A stretch of 64,000 nucleotides of DNA from Thermopolyspora flexuosa (GTDB taxonomy: Bacteria > Actinomycetota > Actinomycetes > Streptosporangiales > Streptosporangiaceae), in the NCBI RefSeq assembly GCF_006716785.1, contig NZ_VFPQ01000001.1, forward strand, positions 4,092,001 through 4,156,000, read 5' to 3'. A program made the position numbers and the translations under genes. Each line of letters opens with the position of its first letter. The stretch's first letter is position 1. The notes under the pieces were generated by a model. The model did not search any database and was not told the DNA's origin. It worked only from the letters and a program-made list of their open reading frames with translations. This document shows, piece by piece, positions 25,342 through 33,557 of the stretch.

Positions 25342-25381
25342 CGCGACCTCTCCTTTCGCCGGGCGCACCGGAAATTAGAAC

Positions 25382-25395
25382 GTGATCCAGGTCAC
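25382..25395. promoter_or_regulatory. CRP-like palindrome upstream of the DUF2613-GT4-aftD operon
   Basis: GTGATCCAGGTCAC fits the GTGA-N6-TCAC core of actinobacterial CRP/FNR-type sites and is followed by A. It lies 41 bp upstream of the DUF2613 start, in the only A+T-rich intergenic patch of the block. Confidence 0.45.
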
Positions 25396-25469
25396 AGCGT
25401 AAAGATCCTATCAAACCGTGTCCTGAAACTTACCGTGCAGTATGACGTGAGATTAGGCGTTTTCCCAAA

Positions 25470-27059
25470 TCACAGCCGTACCAGGGTGAGTTCCGGTCCG
25501 GCATGAACCACGGTTCCGCCCGGCAGCCGTGACTGAAACCTGTTACGGTCCGGCCCGCTGATGAGCACGTACCGCACGCCGCGCGCCCGCAGCGCCGCGG
25601 TGACCGGGCCGTCCCCGGCGAGCAGCGCCCCGATCGCGCGGGCCTCGGGGTCCTCGCCCGCGACGCGCAGCTCGCCGCCGCCCGGCAGGCCCACGGTGAG
25701 CGCGTCGTTCCACAGCACCCGCCGGGCGAACATCTTCACCGCCGGGTCGAGCGTCACCCGCCCGCCGTTCCACGCGAACGCCCGGTGCGCGCCCCACGGT
25801 AGCGACAGCAGCGCCCCCGGCGCCGGGTCGTCGTTCACCAGCGCCTGCACCCGCCGCCACTCCGCCGGGTACGGCACCGCGTCGAGCCGCCCGAACGCGC
25901 CCCAGGCCGCGCCCGGCAGCACGAGCACCGGGGCGAGCAGCACCACCACGGCCACCGGCCAGACCGGGGCCGGGCGCCGCCCTCTGGCGGGCGCGGTGAC
26001 GCGGGCGGCGAGCAGGCCGAACCCGGCCGCCACGAGCAGCGCCAGCGGCGCGAGGTAGGCCTGGCCGTCGCGCAGCGGGCCGAACCCCGGCCACCAGGCG
26101 ATCAGCGTGCGCGGCAGGCCGGGCAGGTACGCCCCGGCGAGCGCCACCGCGAGCCCGGCGGCCGCGGCGGCGAGCAACCCGGCCCACCAGGCCGGACGCG
26201 CCGCCCGGGTGCGCCCGGCCCACAGGTAGGCGGCGATCGCGGCGAGGCACAGCGCGAGCCGGGCGGTCGCGGGCGGCCACTCCCCCTGGCCGGGCACCTC
26301 CGCCTCGGCGTTCCAGATCCCGCCGAGCGCGAGCAGGCTGCCCGCCGTGCCGTACGGCCCGTCGGCCCGGGCGGCGAACGCGTCCACCCCGGCCGGGTCG
26401 GTGGACGCGCCGGAGAGCAGCGCGGGCACCGCCCACGGCAGGCAGTACGCGGCGATCACCCCCGCCGCGGCGGCCGTGGCACGCCAGGAACGGCCGGGCC
26501 GGGTCGCGGCGACCGCGAGCACGGCGGGCGCGGACACCAGCATCGCCTGGAAGCCGCCGGCCGCGGCGGGCAGCAGGGCGAGCGCGAGCCGCCCGGTCCC
26601 GCCCCGGGCCGCCGCGCGCACCGCCCACGGCAGCCCGGCGTAGCCGAGCAGCAGCGCCCACTGGCCGAGCAGCAGCCGCTGGGCGAGGTAGGCGTTCCAC
26701 GCGTACAGCACCGCCGCGGCGAGGCGCGGCACGAGGCGGCCGCCGGGCACGAGCGCGGCCGCCCCGGCCGCGGCGAGCACGAAGATCCCCAGCAGGATCG
26801 CCTTCTGCACCAGATCGGCGGGCAGCACCCGCGCCGCGGCCGCCAGCAGCAGGTCGCTCGGCACCGACCGGGGGAACCCGCCCGAGGGCCAGGCGAGCGG
26901 CGGGTCCGGCACGACCACCATGTCGTACCGGAGTGTGAACCCGGGCCCCAGCGCGGGCCCGAGCGCCGCCACGCCCAGCACGAGCCCGGCGAGCGCGGGC
27001 GCCAGGGCGCGCGGCGCGGCGCGCCACCGCTCCCTGCTCGCCGGGCGGGCGGGGCTCAC
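25470..27059 (-). CDS. large polytopic membrane protein, GT-C-like
   Basis: 529 residues with about twelve hydrophobic segments in the first 390 residues, then an extracellular C-terminal domain of about 140 residues (from VPYPAEWRRVQALV to the end). An early loop has LRYDMVVVPDPPLAWPSGG, which resembles the acidic first loop of GT-C enzymes, and the C-domain ends in GVRYVLISGPDRN, similar to RYLLV in the AftD-like protein. Probably a polyprenyl-sugar-dependent glycosyltransferase or partner of AftD; unproven. GTG begins 1 bp after the acyl-CoA dehydrogenase stop, suggesting coupling. Confidence 0.7.
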   Translation of the reverse strand: MSPARPASRERWRAAPRALAPALAGLVLGVAALGPALGPGFTLRYDMVVVPDPPLAWPSGGFPRSVPSDLLLAAAARVLPADLVQKAILLGIFVLAAAGAAALVPGGRLVPRLAAAVLYAWNAYLAQRLLLGQWALLLGYAGLPWAVRAAARGGTGRLALALLPAAAGGFQAMLVSAPAVLAVAATRPGRSWRATAAAAGVIAAYCLPWAVPALLSGASTDPAGVDAFAARADGPYGTAGSLLALGGIWNAEAEVPGQGEWPPATARLALCLAAIAAYLWAGRTRAARPAWWAGLLAAAAAGLAVALAGAYLPGLPRTLIAWWPGFGPLRDGQAYLAPLALLVAAGFGLLAARVTAPARGRRPAPVWPVAVVVLLAPVLVLPGAAWGAFGRLDAVPYPAEWRRVQALVNDDPAPGALLSLPWGAHRAFAWNGGRVTLDPAVKMFARRVLWNDALTVGLPGGGELRVAGEDPEARAIGALLAGDGPVTAALRARGVRYVLISGPDRNRFQSRLPGGTVVHAGPELTLVRL

Positions 27060-27060
27060 G

Positions 27061-29304
27061 TCACCTGCCGGGTTCCGGGTCGCGCGGCAGCCCCAGCATG
27101 CGCTCGCCGATGATGTTGAGCTGCACCTCGGTGGTGCCGCCGTAGATGGTCATGGCGCGGCTGGCGAGGATCGCCCGGTTCCAGAACCCGGCGTCGCCGA
27201 GCTTGACGTCCGCGGCGGTCGCCGCGGCCGGGCCGAGCAGGCTCACCGCGCACTCGGCCACCCGCTGCGCGTGCGAGGTGGACAGCAGCTTGCGCACCGA
27301 CGCGTCCGCGCCGGGCTCGGTCCCGGCGAGCTGCCGCAGCGTGACCCGCAGGCTGAGCGCGGCGATCGAGTGCGCCTCGCAGACCACGGCGGCGAGGTCC
27401 TGGCGCTCGGCCGGGGTGAGCTCGCGGCCGAGCCGGGAGCACAGGCCGAGCAGCTCGCGCAGGCTCGCCCCGGAGGTGCCCGCGCCGACCGAGAGCGACA
27501 CCCGCTCGTTGGAGAGCGTGTTCCGGGCCACCCGCCAGCCGTCGTTCACCTCGCCGACCACGTGCTCGTCGGGCACGAACACGTCGTCGAGGAACACCTC
27601 GTTGAACAGGTTCTCGCCGGTCAGCTCGGTGAGCGGGCGCACGGTCACGCCCGGGGCCTTCATGTCGACGAGGAAGTACGTGATGCCGTCGTGCTTCGGC
27701 CTGTCGGGGTCGGTGCGGGCGATGCAGATGCCCCACTCGGCGTGCTGGGCGAGCGAGGTCCACACCTTCTGGCCGTTGAGCCTCCAGCCGCCCTCGACCT
27801 TCTCGGCCCGGGTGCGCAGCGAGGCGAGGTCGGAGCCCGCGCCCGGCTCGGAGAACAGCTGGCACCACATCATCTCGCCGCTCAGCGTGGGCGGCAGGAA
27901 CCGCTGCTGCTGCTCCGGCGTGCCGTACACGGCGAGCGACGGCACCACCCAGGCGCCGATGAGCATCTGCGGCAGCCGCACCTTCGCGGCCTTCAGCTCC
28001 TGCAGGATGATCACCTGCTCGAGCGGGGAGGCGTCGCGGCCCCACGGCTTGGGCAGGTGCGGGGTGACGAACCCGGCCTTGGCGAGCGCGCGCCGCTGCT
28101 CCACGCCCTCCAGCCGGGCGATCTCGTCGATCTCGGCGCGGATCCGCGCCCGCAGCGGCTCGGCCTCCTCCGGCAGGTCGATCGTCATCTCCCGGGTGAC
28201 GCCGGCGAGCGCGAGCCCGGCCACCCGGTCGGCCCACTCGGCCGACGGGCCGAGCAGCGCGCGCAGGGTGAGCGCCCGGCGGTAGTAGAGGTGCACGTCG
28301 TGCTCGAAGGTGTAGCCGATGCCGCCGAAGGTCTGGATCGCGTCCGCGGCGCAGCGCACCGCCGCGTCGGGGGCGGTCACCGCGGCGATCGCGGCGGCGT
28401 ACGACCGCTCGTCGGCCGACGGCCCGGCGGCCTCCTCACCGGCGGCGTTTCGCGCGGCGTCGAGCGCGCGCAGCCCGTCCCAGACCGTGGCGCGGGCCTG
28501 CTCGAGCGCGACGAGCATGCGGGCGAGCTTGTGCTTGATGCCCTGGAACTGGCCGATGGGACGGCCGAACTGCACCCGCACCTTGGCGTACTCGGCCGCC
28601 TCGGTCACGCACCACGCGGCGAGGCCCGCGGCCTCGGCGCCGAACAGCACCGCGGCGATCTCGCGCACCTCGGCGGCGGTCAGCCGCTCGAGCACCCGCT
28701 GCGCGGGTACGGCGAGGCCGTCGACCTCCACCTTGGCCACGCCGCGCGTGAGGTCGAGGCTCGCCAGCGGGGTCACCGTGGCCCCGGCGGCGTCGATCGC
28801 CACCCACTCCTCGCCCTGGTCGGTGCGCACCGGCAGCACGAGCACGTCGGCGACCGCGCCGCCGAGCACGGGCTGCGCCGTACCGGTGATGGTGAGCTCG
28901 CCGTCCTCGCCGCGCACGCCGGTGATCTCGGCGGTGAGCGCGACCGCACCGGTGAGGGTGCCGTCGGCGAGGCCGGGCAGCAGCTCGGCGTGCGCCTTGC
29001 CGTCCGCGGCGAGCACGACGGCGCTCGCCAGCACCGTCGGCAGGTACGGCCCCGGCGCCACCCGCTCGCCGAGGGCCTCGAGCGCGACGGCCGTCTCGAG
29101 CAGGCCGTACCCGGACCCGCCGTGTTCCTCGGGGATGTGCAGCCCGAGCAGGCCCTGTGCGGCGAGCCCCGCCCAGAACGGCGGACGCTCCTCACGCTCG
29201 GCGGACACCGCGGCCCGCACCACCTCGCTCGGGATCTCGCGCGTCGCCCAGCCGAGCACCGACTCGCGCAGCGCCTGGTGTTCCTCGCTCAGCCCAATCG
29301 CCAT
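27061..29304 (-). CDS. two-domain acyl-CoA dehydrogenase (FadE34-like)
   Basis: 747 residues made of two consecutive acyl-CoA dehydrogenase units. Unit 1 (about 1-370) has VQFGRPIGQFQGIKHKLA and TFGGIGYTFEHDVHLYYRR; unit 2 (about 380-747) has MMWCQLFSEPGAGSDLAS, GWRLNGQKVWTS and IYGGTTEVQLNIIGERMLG. Double-length FadEs of this kind in actinobacteria act on sterol side chains or long acyl-CoAs. ATG follows GGAGGGAACGTC. It is transcribed into the membrane-protein gene 1 bp downstream, an odd partnership that may be only shared transcription. Confidence 0.9.
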   Translation of the reverse strand: MAIGLSEEHQALRESVLGWATREIPSEVVRAAVSAEREERPPFWAGLAAQGLLGLHIPEEHGGSGYGLLETAVALEALGERVAPGPYLPTVLASAVVLAADGKAHAELLPGLADGTLTGAVALTAEITGVRGEDGELTITGTAQPVLGGAVADVLVLPVRTDQGEEWVAIDAAGATVTPLASLDLTRGVAKVEVDGLAVPAQRVLERLTAAEVREIAAVLFGAEAAGLAAWCVTEAAEYAKVRVQFGRPIGQFQGIKHKLARMLVALEQARATVWDGLRALDAARNAAGEEAAGPSADERSYAAAIAAVTAPDAAVRCAADAIQTFGGIGYTFEHDVHLYYRRALTLRALLGPSAEWADRVAGLALAGVTREMTIDLPEEAEPLRARIRAEIDEIARLEGVEQRRALAKAGFVTPHLPKPWGRDASPLEQVIILQELKAAKVRLPQMLIGAWVVPSLAVYGTPEQQQRFLPPTLSGEMMWCQLFSEPGAGSDLASLRTRAEKVEGGWRLNGQKVWTSLAQHAEWGICIARTDPDRPKHDGITYFLVDMKAPGVTVRPLTELTGENLFNEVFLDDVFVPDEHVVGEVNDGWRVARNTLSNERVSLSVGAGTSGASLRELLGLCSRLGRELTPAERQDLAAVVCEAHSIAALSLRVTLRQLAGTEPGADASVRKLLSTSHAQRVAECAVSLLGPAAATAADVKLGDAGFWNRAILASRAMTIYGGTTEVQLNIIGERMLGLPRDPEPGR

Positions 29305-29332
29305 GACGTTCCCTCCCGGACACGACCCGGTT

Positions 29333-29345
29333 AGAACTATATTCT
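29333..29345. promoter_or_regulatory. possible operator or -10 region of the acyl-CoA dehydrogenase gene
   Basis: AGAACTATATTCT, with AGAA/TTCT arms, 28 bp upstream of the ATG; on the minus strand it contains TATAGT. It loosely recalls TetR-type operators of fatty-acid or sterol genes but does not match the KstR spacing. Confidence 0.3.
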
Positions 29346-29400
29346 GGAAGCGGCCCGCTGAGGAGGGGCGAATATTCATGAGCCGCCGTCGCGTCCGCCG

Positions 29401-31020
29401 TCAGTCGTCGACCTGCACGGACTCGACGATCGTGTTGAGGTCGCGGAACTGGTCGGGCCGGGAGTCCGGCACGGTGGCGAACAGCAGGCCCGGCTTCGCC
29501 TTGCCGGTGTCGGCGACCACGACCACCGCCTGGGAGGTACGGCTCTCGCCGTCCACCTCGTAGGCGACCCGGTAGCCGAGCACCCAGCCGCGCCCTCCCG
29601 CGAACGACTGCGAGGCGGTCCAGGTGACCTTCGTCGGCGTGGGCTGGTAGCGCAGCGTCCAGCGCGCCGCCCGGACCGCGAGCGCGCGGTACCGCTCGGC
29701 CGTGGACAGGTCGGCGGGGACCGTTCCGGGCAGCGGCGCCGAGGCGATCAGCGCCTGCGGGGCCCGGGCCGAGCCCGCGCGCTGCGCCGCGGTGAACGGC
29801 CTGGCCGTCGTCGTGGTCCACGGCTCGCCGAGCCGCGGATAGGTGAGCCCGGCCTCCTCGTCCACCACGAGCCCGATGACCGGCGCGGCGGTGCCCGGCA
29901 GCATGTCGAGCGACTTCGCCCGCGGCGGCGCGGGCAGCCGGACCTGCGGGGTCGGCGTCGGCTCGGCGGAGGCCGGGTCCTGCGGGGCGGCGCCGGCCGC
30001 GCTCGCCCGGGTGGTGCTCGCCGTGTCCGGGGGCGGGTCCTCGTCGAACACGATGAAGACCAGGATCACGGCGGCGATCGTGGCGATCAGGGCGAGGAAG
30101 GCGTAGACGGTCCGCAGCGGGATGTCGCCGATGCGCAGCAGCAGGCTGTCCGGCAGCTCGCTGCGGGAGGACGGCCCGCCGCCCCCGGCACGGGTGGCCC
30201 CCGGGTGGGGCACGTCGGCGGGCAGCGGCCGCGCCCCAGGGAACGGTCCACCCGCCCTCGGCCGCAGATCGGCGGTGGGGCGGTCCTCCTCGAACGGTCC
30301 GGGCGCGGGCACGCCGGGCGCACCCCCGGCGGGCCGCGGCGGCACGGCGGCCCCCGGCGCGACGGGCCGCGTGACACCGGGACCGGGCGGCTGCGGGGGC
30401 CCGGGCCGCCCGGACGGCCGCGACGGCGACGACGGCGGCCCGGCCTGGGACACGCCGGGAAACGCCCACGCGGGCGGCTCGGACGCCGAACCGCCCGCCG
30501 GGCGCGGCGGCCGCTCCGTCCCCGTGGAACGCGGCGGTTGCGGCGCGGCCGCAGGAGGCGACGACCGCGGCGGAGCGGCCGCGGCGTGCGGTGCCTGCCC
30601 CGCGGCGGCGGGACGCGGCGGCTGCTGCTGGGCCGCGGACGGCTTCGGACGGGGCGCGGCGGGCGGCGGCTGCGGCGTGGCGCCCGCGGACGGCGGCGCG
30701 GGCCGCTTCGCCCCGGCGGCCCCGGCGGACGGTCCCGCCGGAGGCTTCGCCGCGGGCGGCGGTGCGGCGGCCGGGCGCGGCGCGGGCGAGCCCTCCGCGG
30801 GCCGGTCCGGCCGGGCGGGGCCGGGCGGCGCGGAGGCCGCGGACGGCTTCGGACGGGGCGTGGCGGGCCGGGCGTCGCCCGGCTCGGCGCCGGGTTCCGA
30901 CGGCGCCTCCTCCGGATCGATCTTCGGCATCGGTGTCGTCGGCGCGTCGTACGAAGGGATGAACTTGCTGGGCCGCCCGTCCTCCGGGCGTCCGGTCGTC
31001 TTCTCGCCGCCGTCCGCCAT
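29401..31020 (-). CDS. proline-rich single-pass membrane protein
   Basis: 539 residues. Residues 1-290 are intrinsically disordered, Pro/Ala/Gly-rich, with repeated RPKPSAA. A membrane helix follows (about 307-329, VYAFLALIATIAAVILVFIVF), then a linker and an extracellular domain of ~190 residues from LPAPPRAKSLD to the end, with WTLRYQPTPTKVTWTASQSF. The N-terminus is cytoplasmic. No catalytic motif recognised. Divergent from an HtrA-like protease lipoprotein, so the two may share control. The TGA lies 96 bp before the upstream FadE start. Confidence 0.75.
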   Translation of the reverse strand: MADGGEKTTGRPEDGRPSKFIPSYDAPTTPMPKIDPEEAPSEPGAEPGDARPATPRPKPSAASAPPGPARPDRPAEGSPAPRPAAAPPPAAKPPAGPSAGAAGAKRPAPPSAGATPQPPPAAPRPKPSAAQQQPPRPAAAGQAPHAAAAPPRSSPPAAAPQPPRSTGTERPPRPAGGSASEPPAWAFPGVSQAGPPSSPSRPSGRPGPPQPPGPGVTRPVAPGAAVPPRPAGGAPGVPAPGPFEEDRPTADLRPRAGGPFPGARPLPADVPHPGATRAGGGGPSSRSELPDSLLLRIGDIPLRTVYAFLALIATIAAVILVFIVFDEDPPPDTASTTRASAAGAAPQDPASAEPTPTPQVRLPAPPRAKSLDMLPGTAAPVIGLVVDEEAGLTYPRLGEPWTTTTARPFTAAQRAGSARAPQALIASAPLPGTVPADLSTAERYRALAVRAARWTLRYQPTPTKVTWTASQSFAGGRGWVLGYRVAYEVDGESRTSQAVVVVADTGKAKPGLLFATVPDSRPDQFRDLNTIVESVQVDD

Positions 31021-31083
31021 GTGGGCAGGCTACGTCACGCGGCCCGCCCGATGGGCGGCCAGTCATCACGCTTCGGCCACGGA

Positions 31084-31106
31084 TGTGACGATTACCGCAG
31101 GTCACA
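31084..31106. promoter_or_regulatory. inverted repeat in the divergent region before the HtrA-like gene
   Basis: TGTGAC and GTCACA, perfect 6-bp arms 11 bp apart, centred between the proline-rich gene and the protease. Half-sites resemble CRP halves but the spacing is wrong for CRP. Confidence 0.3.
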
Positions 31107-31204
31107 GGCCGGATATGAGCATAGAAGAGAATGTGTCCGGCATGTAAGGAACGCCGCACCGCGCCCGGCGCATCTCCCCCAAACCCCAGGGGAAGGAGCC
31201 TGAC

Positions 31205-32305
31205 ATGAGGACCCATAGGCTCATCCCCGCCGGTGCGCTCGCCCTCGCGCTGCTCGCCGGGTGCGGCGCGGCGGGCTCGGGCGCAGGCACGCCGGGCACC
31301 GCATCGTCCCCCGCGTCCGCGGCCACCCCCACCGAGACCGCGGCCACCGGCACCGCACCGGCCCCCGAGGCCGCGGCCGCGCTGGAGCAGGCCTATGTCG
31401 AGGTCATCAACCGCGTGCTGCCGTCGATCGTGCAGATCAACACCAGGGACGGCCTCGGCTCGGGGGTCGTGTACGACGGCTCGGGCCACATCGTGACCAA
31501 CGCCCACGTGGTGGGCAACGCGACGAGCTTCGAGGTGACGCTCCCCACCGGCGGCGCGCCGCGCCGCGCCCGGCTGGTGTCGTCCTTCCCCATGGGCGAC
31601 CTCGCCGTGATCAAGGTGGACGACGCCTCCGGCCTGTCCCCCGCGACGTTCGGCGACTCCAGCAGGCTGCGGGTCGGCCAGATCGTGCTCGCGATGGGCA
31701 ACCCGCTCGGCTTCTCCGGGACCGTGACCGACGGGATCATCTCCGCGCTGGGCCGTACGATCACCGAGCCGCAGGGGCGCGGCTCCCCCGGCGCCACGAT
31801 CACCGACGCGATCCAGACCTCGGCCGCGATCAACCCCGGCAACAGCGGCGGCGCCCTGGTCAACCTCTCCGGCGAGGTGATCGGCATCCCCACCCTGGTG
31901 GCGACCGACCCCCAGACCGGCGGCGGCACCGCGCAGGGCCTGGGCTTCGCCATCCCCAGCAACACCGCCAAGGACGTCGCCGACCAGATCATCACCCAGG
32001 GCGAGGTGACGAACACCCGCCGGGCCGCCCTCGGCGTCCGGGTGCAGACCGTGGTCGGCCGCGACGGCACCCCGGCCGGGGTGGGCGTCTTCGAGGTGAT
32101 CCCCGGCGAGGCCGCGGCGAAGGCCGGGATCCGGACCGGGGACGTGATCACCGCGATCGACGGCGCCCCCACCCGCAACATCCAGGAGCTGTCCGAGGTG
32201 CTCGCCGGGCACAGGCCCGGGGACCGGGTGCGGGTGGACCTGCGGCGGGCGGACGGCTCCACCACCGCGGTGACCGTCACCCTCGGCGAGCTGAAGCAGG
32301 ACTGA
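31205..32305 (+). CDS. HtrA/DegP-like S1C serine protease, lipoprotein
   Basis: 366 residues. Signal peptide with lipobox LLAGC gives a lipid-anchored Cys near residue 22; a Thr/Ala-rich linker runs to residue 58. Trypsin-like domain with complete triad: His in TNAHVVG, Asp in MGDLAVIKVD, Ser in NPGNSGGALVN. A C-terminal PDZ domain (about 275-360; KAGIRTGDVITAIDG) regulates it. Degrades or refolds damaged extracytoplasmic proteins. GGAAGGAG lies close upstream of the ATG. Single gene; a short receiver-domain gene converges from the other side. Confidence 0.94.
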   Translation: MRTHRLIPAGALALALLAGCGAAGSGAGTPGTASSPASAATPTETAATGTAPAPEAAAALEQAYVEVINRVLPSIVQINTRDGLGSGVVYDGSGHIVTNAHVVGNATSFEVTLPTGGAPRRARLVSSFPMGDLAVIKVDDASGLSPATFGDSSRLRVGQIVLAMGNPLGFSGTVTDGIISALGRTITEPQGRGSPGATITDAIQTSAAINPGNSGGALVNLSGEVIGIPTLVATDPQTGGGTAQGLGFAIPSNTAKDVADQIITQGEVTNTRRAALGVRVQTVVGRDGTPAGVGVFEVIPGEAAAKAGIRTGDVITAIDGAPTRNIQELSEVLAGHRPGDRVRVDLRRADGSTTAVTVTLGELKQD

Positions 32306-32346
32306 GTCCGGTACGGCGGGCCGCGGCGGCCCGGCGGGCGGTGCCG

Positions 32347-32706
32347 TCAGCGGCGCCGCCCGAGCGCCCGTACCCGCGCCACCAGCTCGGGGAGCGCGAC
32401 CGGCTTGGCGAGGCAGTCGTCGGCGCCCTGGGAGAGCGCCTCGATCCGGGCCATCACGTCCCCCGCCGGGGTGAGCATGAGCAGCCGCCCCCGCACGGGC
32501 TGCCGGGCGAGCCGGCCGACGATCTCCTGCTCGCGGGCGGCCGGCGGGTCCGCGTCGAGGACGATCACGTCGTACCCGGACCGCGCCAGCCGCCGCAGTG
32601 CCTCCTCCCCGTCCGGCACCACCTCGACGGCCATGTCGCTGCCGCGTAAGGAACCGGCGATCCGGTTCGCGAGAGCCGGCTCGCTCTCGACGACAAGCAC
32701 GCGCAT
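32347..32706 (-). CDS. orphan single receiver-domain protein
   Basis: 119 residues, only a CheY-like receiver. Phospho-acceptor Asp is in VIVLDAD, a conserved Lys in CLAKPV, and the usual acidic pair is ESE (VVESEPALA), so one acidic ligand is Glu. No output domain follows. AGGAGG lies 9 bp before the ATG. It could be a phosphate-relay or docking protein; the cognate kinase is not nearby. It lies directly downstream of ssrA but beyond its terminator. Confidence 0.8.
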   Translation of the reverse strand: MRVLVVESEPALANRIAGSLRGSDMAVEVVPDGEEALRRLARSGYDVIVLDADPPAAREQEIVGRLARQPVRGRLLMLTPAGDVMARIEALSQGADDCLAKPVALPELVARVRALGRRR

Positions 32707-32844
32707 CGCCGCATTCCTCCTGGTCACCGGCACAGACAAGGCCGCACCCAAGGATGCCGCACCGGGCATCAGCTGCCCGTAAGGACGCCGAGTCACGTCC
32801 CGTCCGGGCGGCCGGGGACGCGCCCCTGCCCGCACCGGCCCGGG

Positions 32845-32884
32845 GAAAACGCAAGGCGGCGGTGTCGCGAACGACACCGCCGCC
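32845..32884 (-). terminator. intrinsic terminator of ssrA
   Basis: Minus-strand stem GGCGGCGGTGTCG / CGACACCGCCGCC with a TTCG tetraloop, then TTGCGTTTTCCCC. Begins 10 bp after the tmRNA 3' end. Confidence 0.9.
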
Positions 32885-32893
32885 GGCGGAACG

Positions 32894-33278
32894 TGGAGGT
32901 GGCGGGAATCGAACCCGCGTCCTTCGCCATCGGGCCAAGGCTTCTCCGGGCGCAGCCTGCTCTGGGTTTCTCGGCCCCGGCGGACACGCAGGCGAGTCGC
33001 CGAGGGCCCAGCCACTGTGAGGTTTCCCGCTCAGCCCCGTGGCCGGGCCGAACGGTTGAGCCTCCTAGCGATGCCAGACACCGGGCCGGAGGCGCTCCCG
33101 GGCTGACAGTGGGTCGACTCGCTTATCAGGCAGCGAGAGCCAGCTCACGCTGGCTGCCCACGGTGGCCTTGGAATTGGCACTTATTTTTTTGCGGACACA
33201 GGATTTACGAGGTTATGTCCGCCGTCCTCGGCCCGCTTCCCTTGACACGAACTGGCGAAGTCGAAACCGGTCACCCCC
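32894..33278 (-). ncRNA. ssrA: transfer-messenger RNA
   Basis: 385 nt. The 5' end GGGGGTGACCGGTTTCGAC and the 3' part GGTTCGATTCCCGCCACCTCC form the tRNA-like acceptor (GGGGGUG with CACCUCC, one G-U) and T arm. The mRNA-like part starts after AAAAAAATAAGT: resume codon GCC (33179-33177) and tag ANSKATVGSQRELALAA, then TGA and TAA. The hydrophobic LALAA end is the proteolysis signal for ClpXP-type proteases. CCA is not encoded after discriminator A (CG follows), so it must be added. Its partner gene smpB lies about 2.4 kb upstream. Confidence 0.96.
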
Positions 33279-33324
33279 TTGTTGAGTTGTCAAACACCGA
33301 TCCTTCCGGATCAGCGTGATCCTA

Positions 33325-33354
33325 CACCTAGCAACACCGAAGCCGCCACGTCAA
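33325..33354 (-). promoter_or_regulatory. probable ssrA promoter
   Basis: Minus strand: TTGACG (33354-33349), 18-bp spacer, TAGGTG overlapping a second box TAGGAT just downstream. The start would lie about 35 nt before the mature tmRNA 5' end, giving a short leader removed by RNase P. Confidence 0.55.
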
Positions 33355-33497
33355 TTCCCGGCGACAGGGACGAACCGGCAGGTCCCGGGCCTTCGCCCGG
33401 AGCGAAGCGGCGGTACGGCACGGCCGGCGTGACCGGAGGCGACGGCCGGGAGACGAGGGACGGAGACCACGACGGGGGATCCTGGCCGGAGAGCCGA

Positions 33498-33532
33498 AAC
33501 CCCCGGGGACCGGTGATCCGATCCCCGGGGGT
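33498..33532 (-). terminator. hairpin ending minus-strand transcripts from the PBP gene
   Basis: Arms TCCCCGGGGG / CCCCCGGGGA (10 bp, perfect) with a 12-nt loop, followed on the minus strand by TTTCGG. It lies between the PBP-like gene and ssrA, and also upstream of the 6C RNA on the other strand. Confidence 0.6.
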
Positions 33533-33557
33533 GACCGGCAGGGTCGAGCCGGTCCGG

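Noticed and set aside
29333-29345. KstR operator in front of the two-domain acyl-CoA dehydrogenase
   Set aside because: The AGAA/TTCT arms are separated by five bases instead of the four in the KstR motif and the central AC..GT is missing.
29192-32938. A 1248-residue minus-strand ORF across the protease and proline-rich genes
   Set aside because: Composition is Arg/Gly/Ala shadow of genes in other frames, with no domain and with a plus-strand protease inside it.
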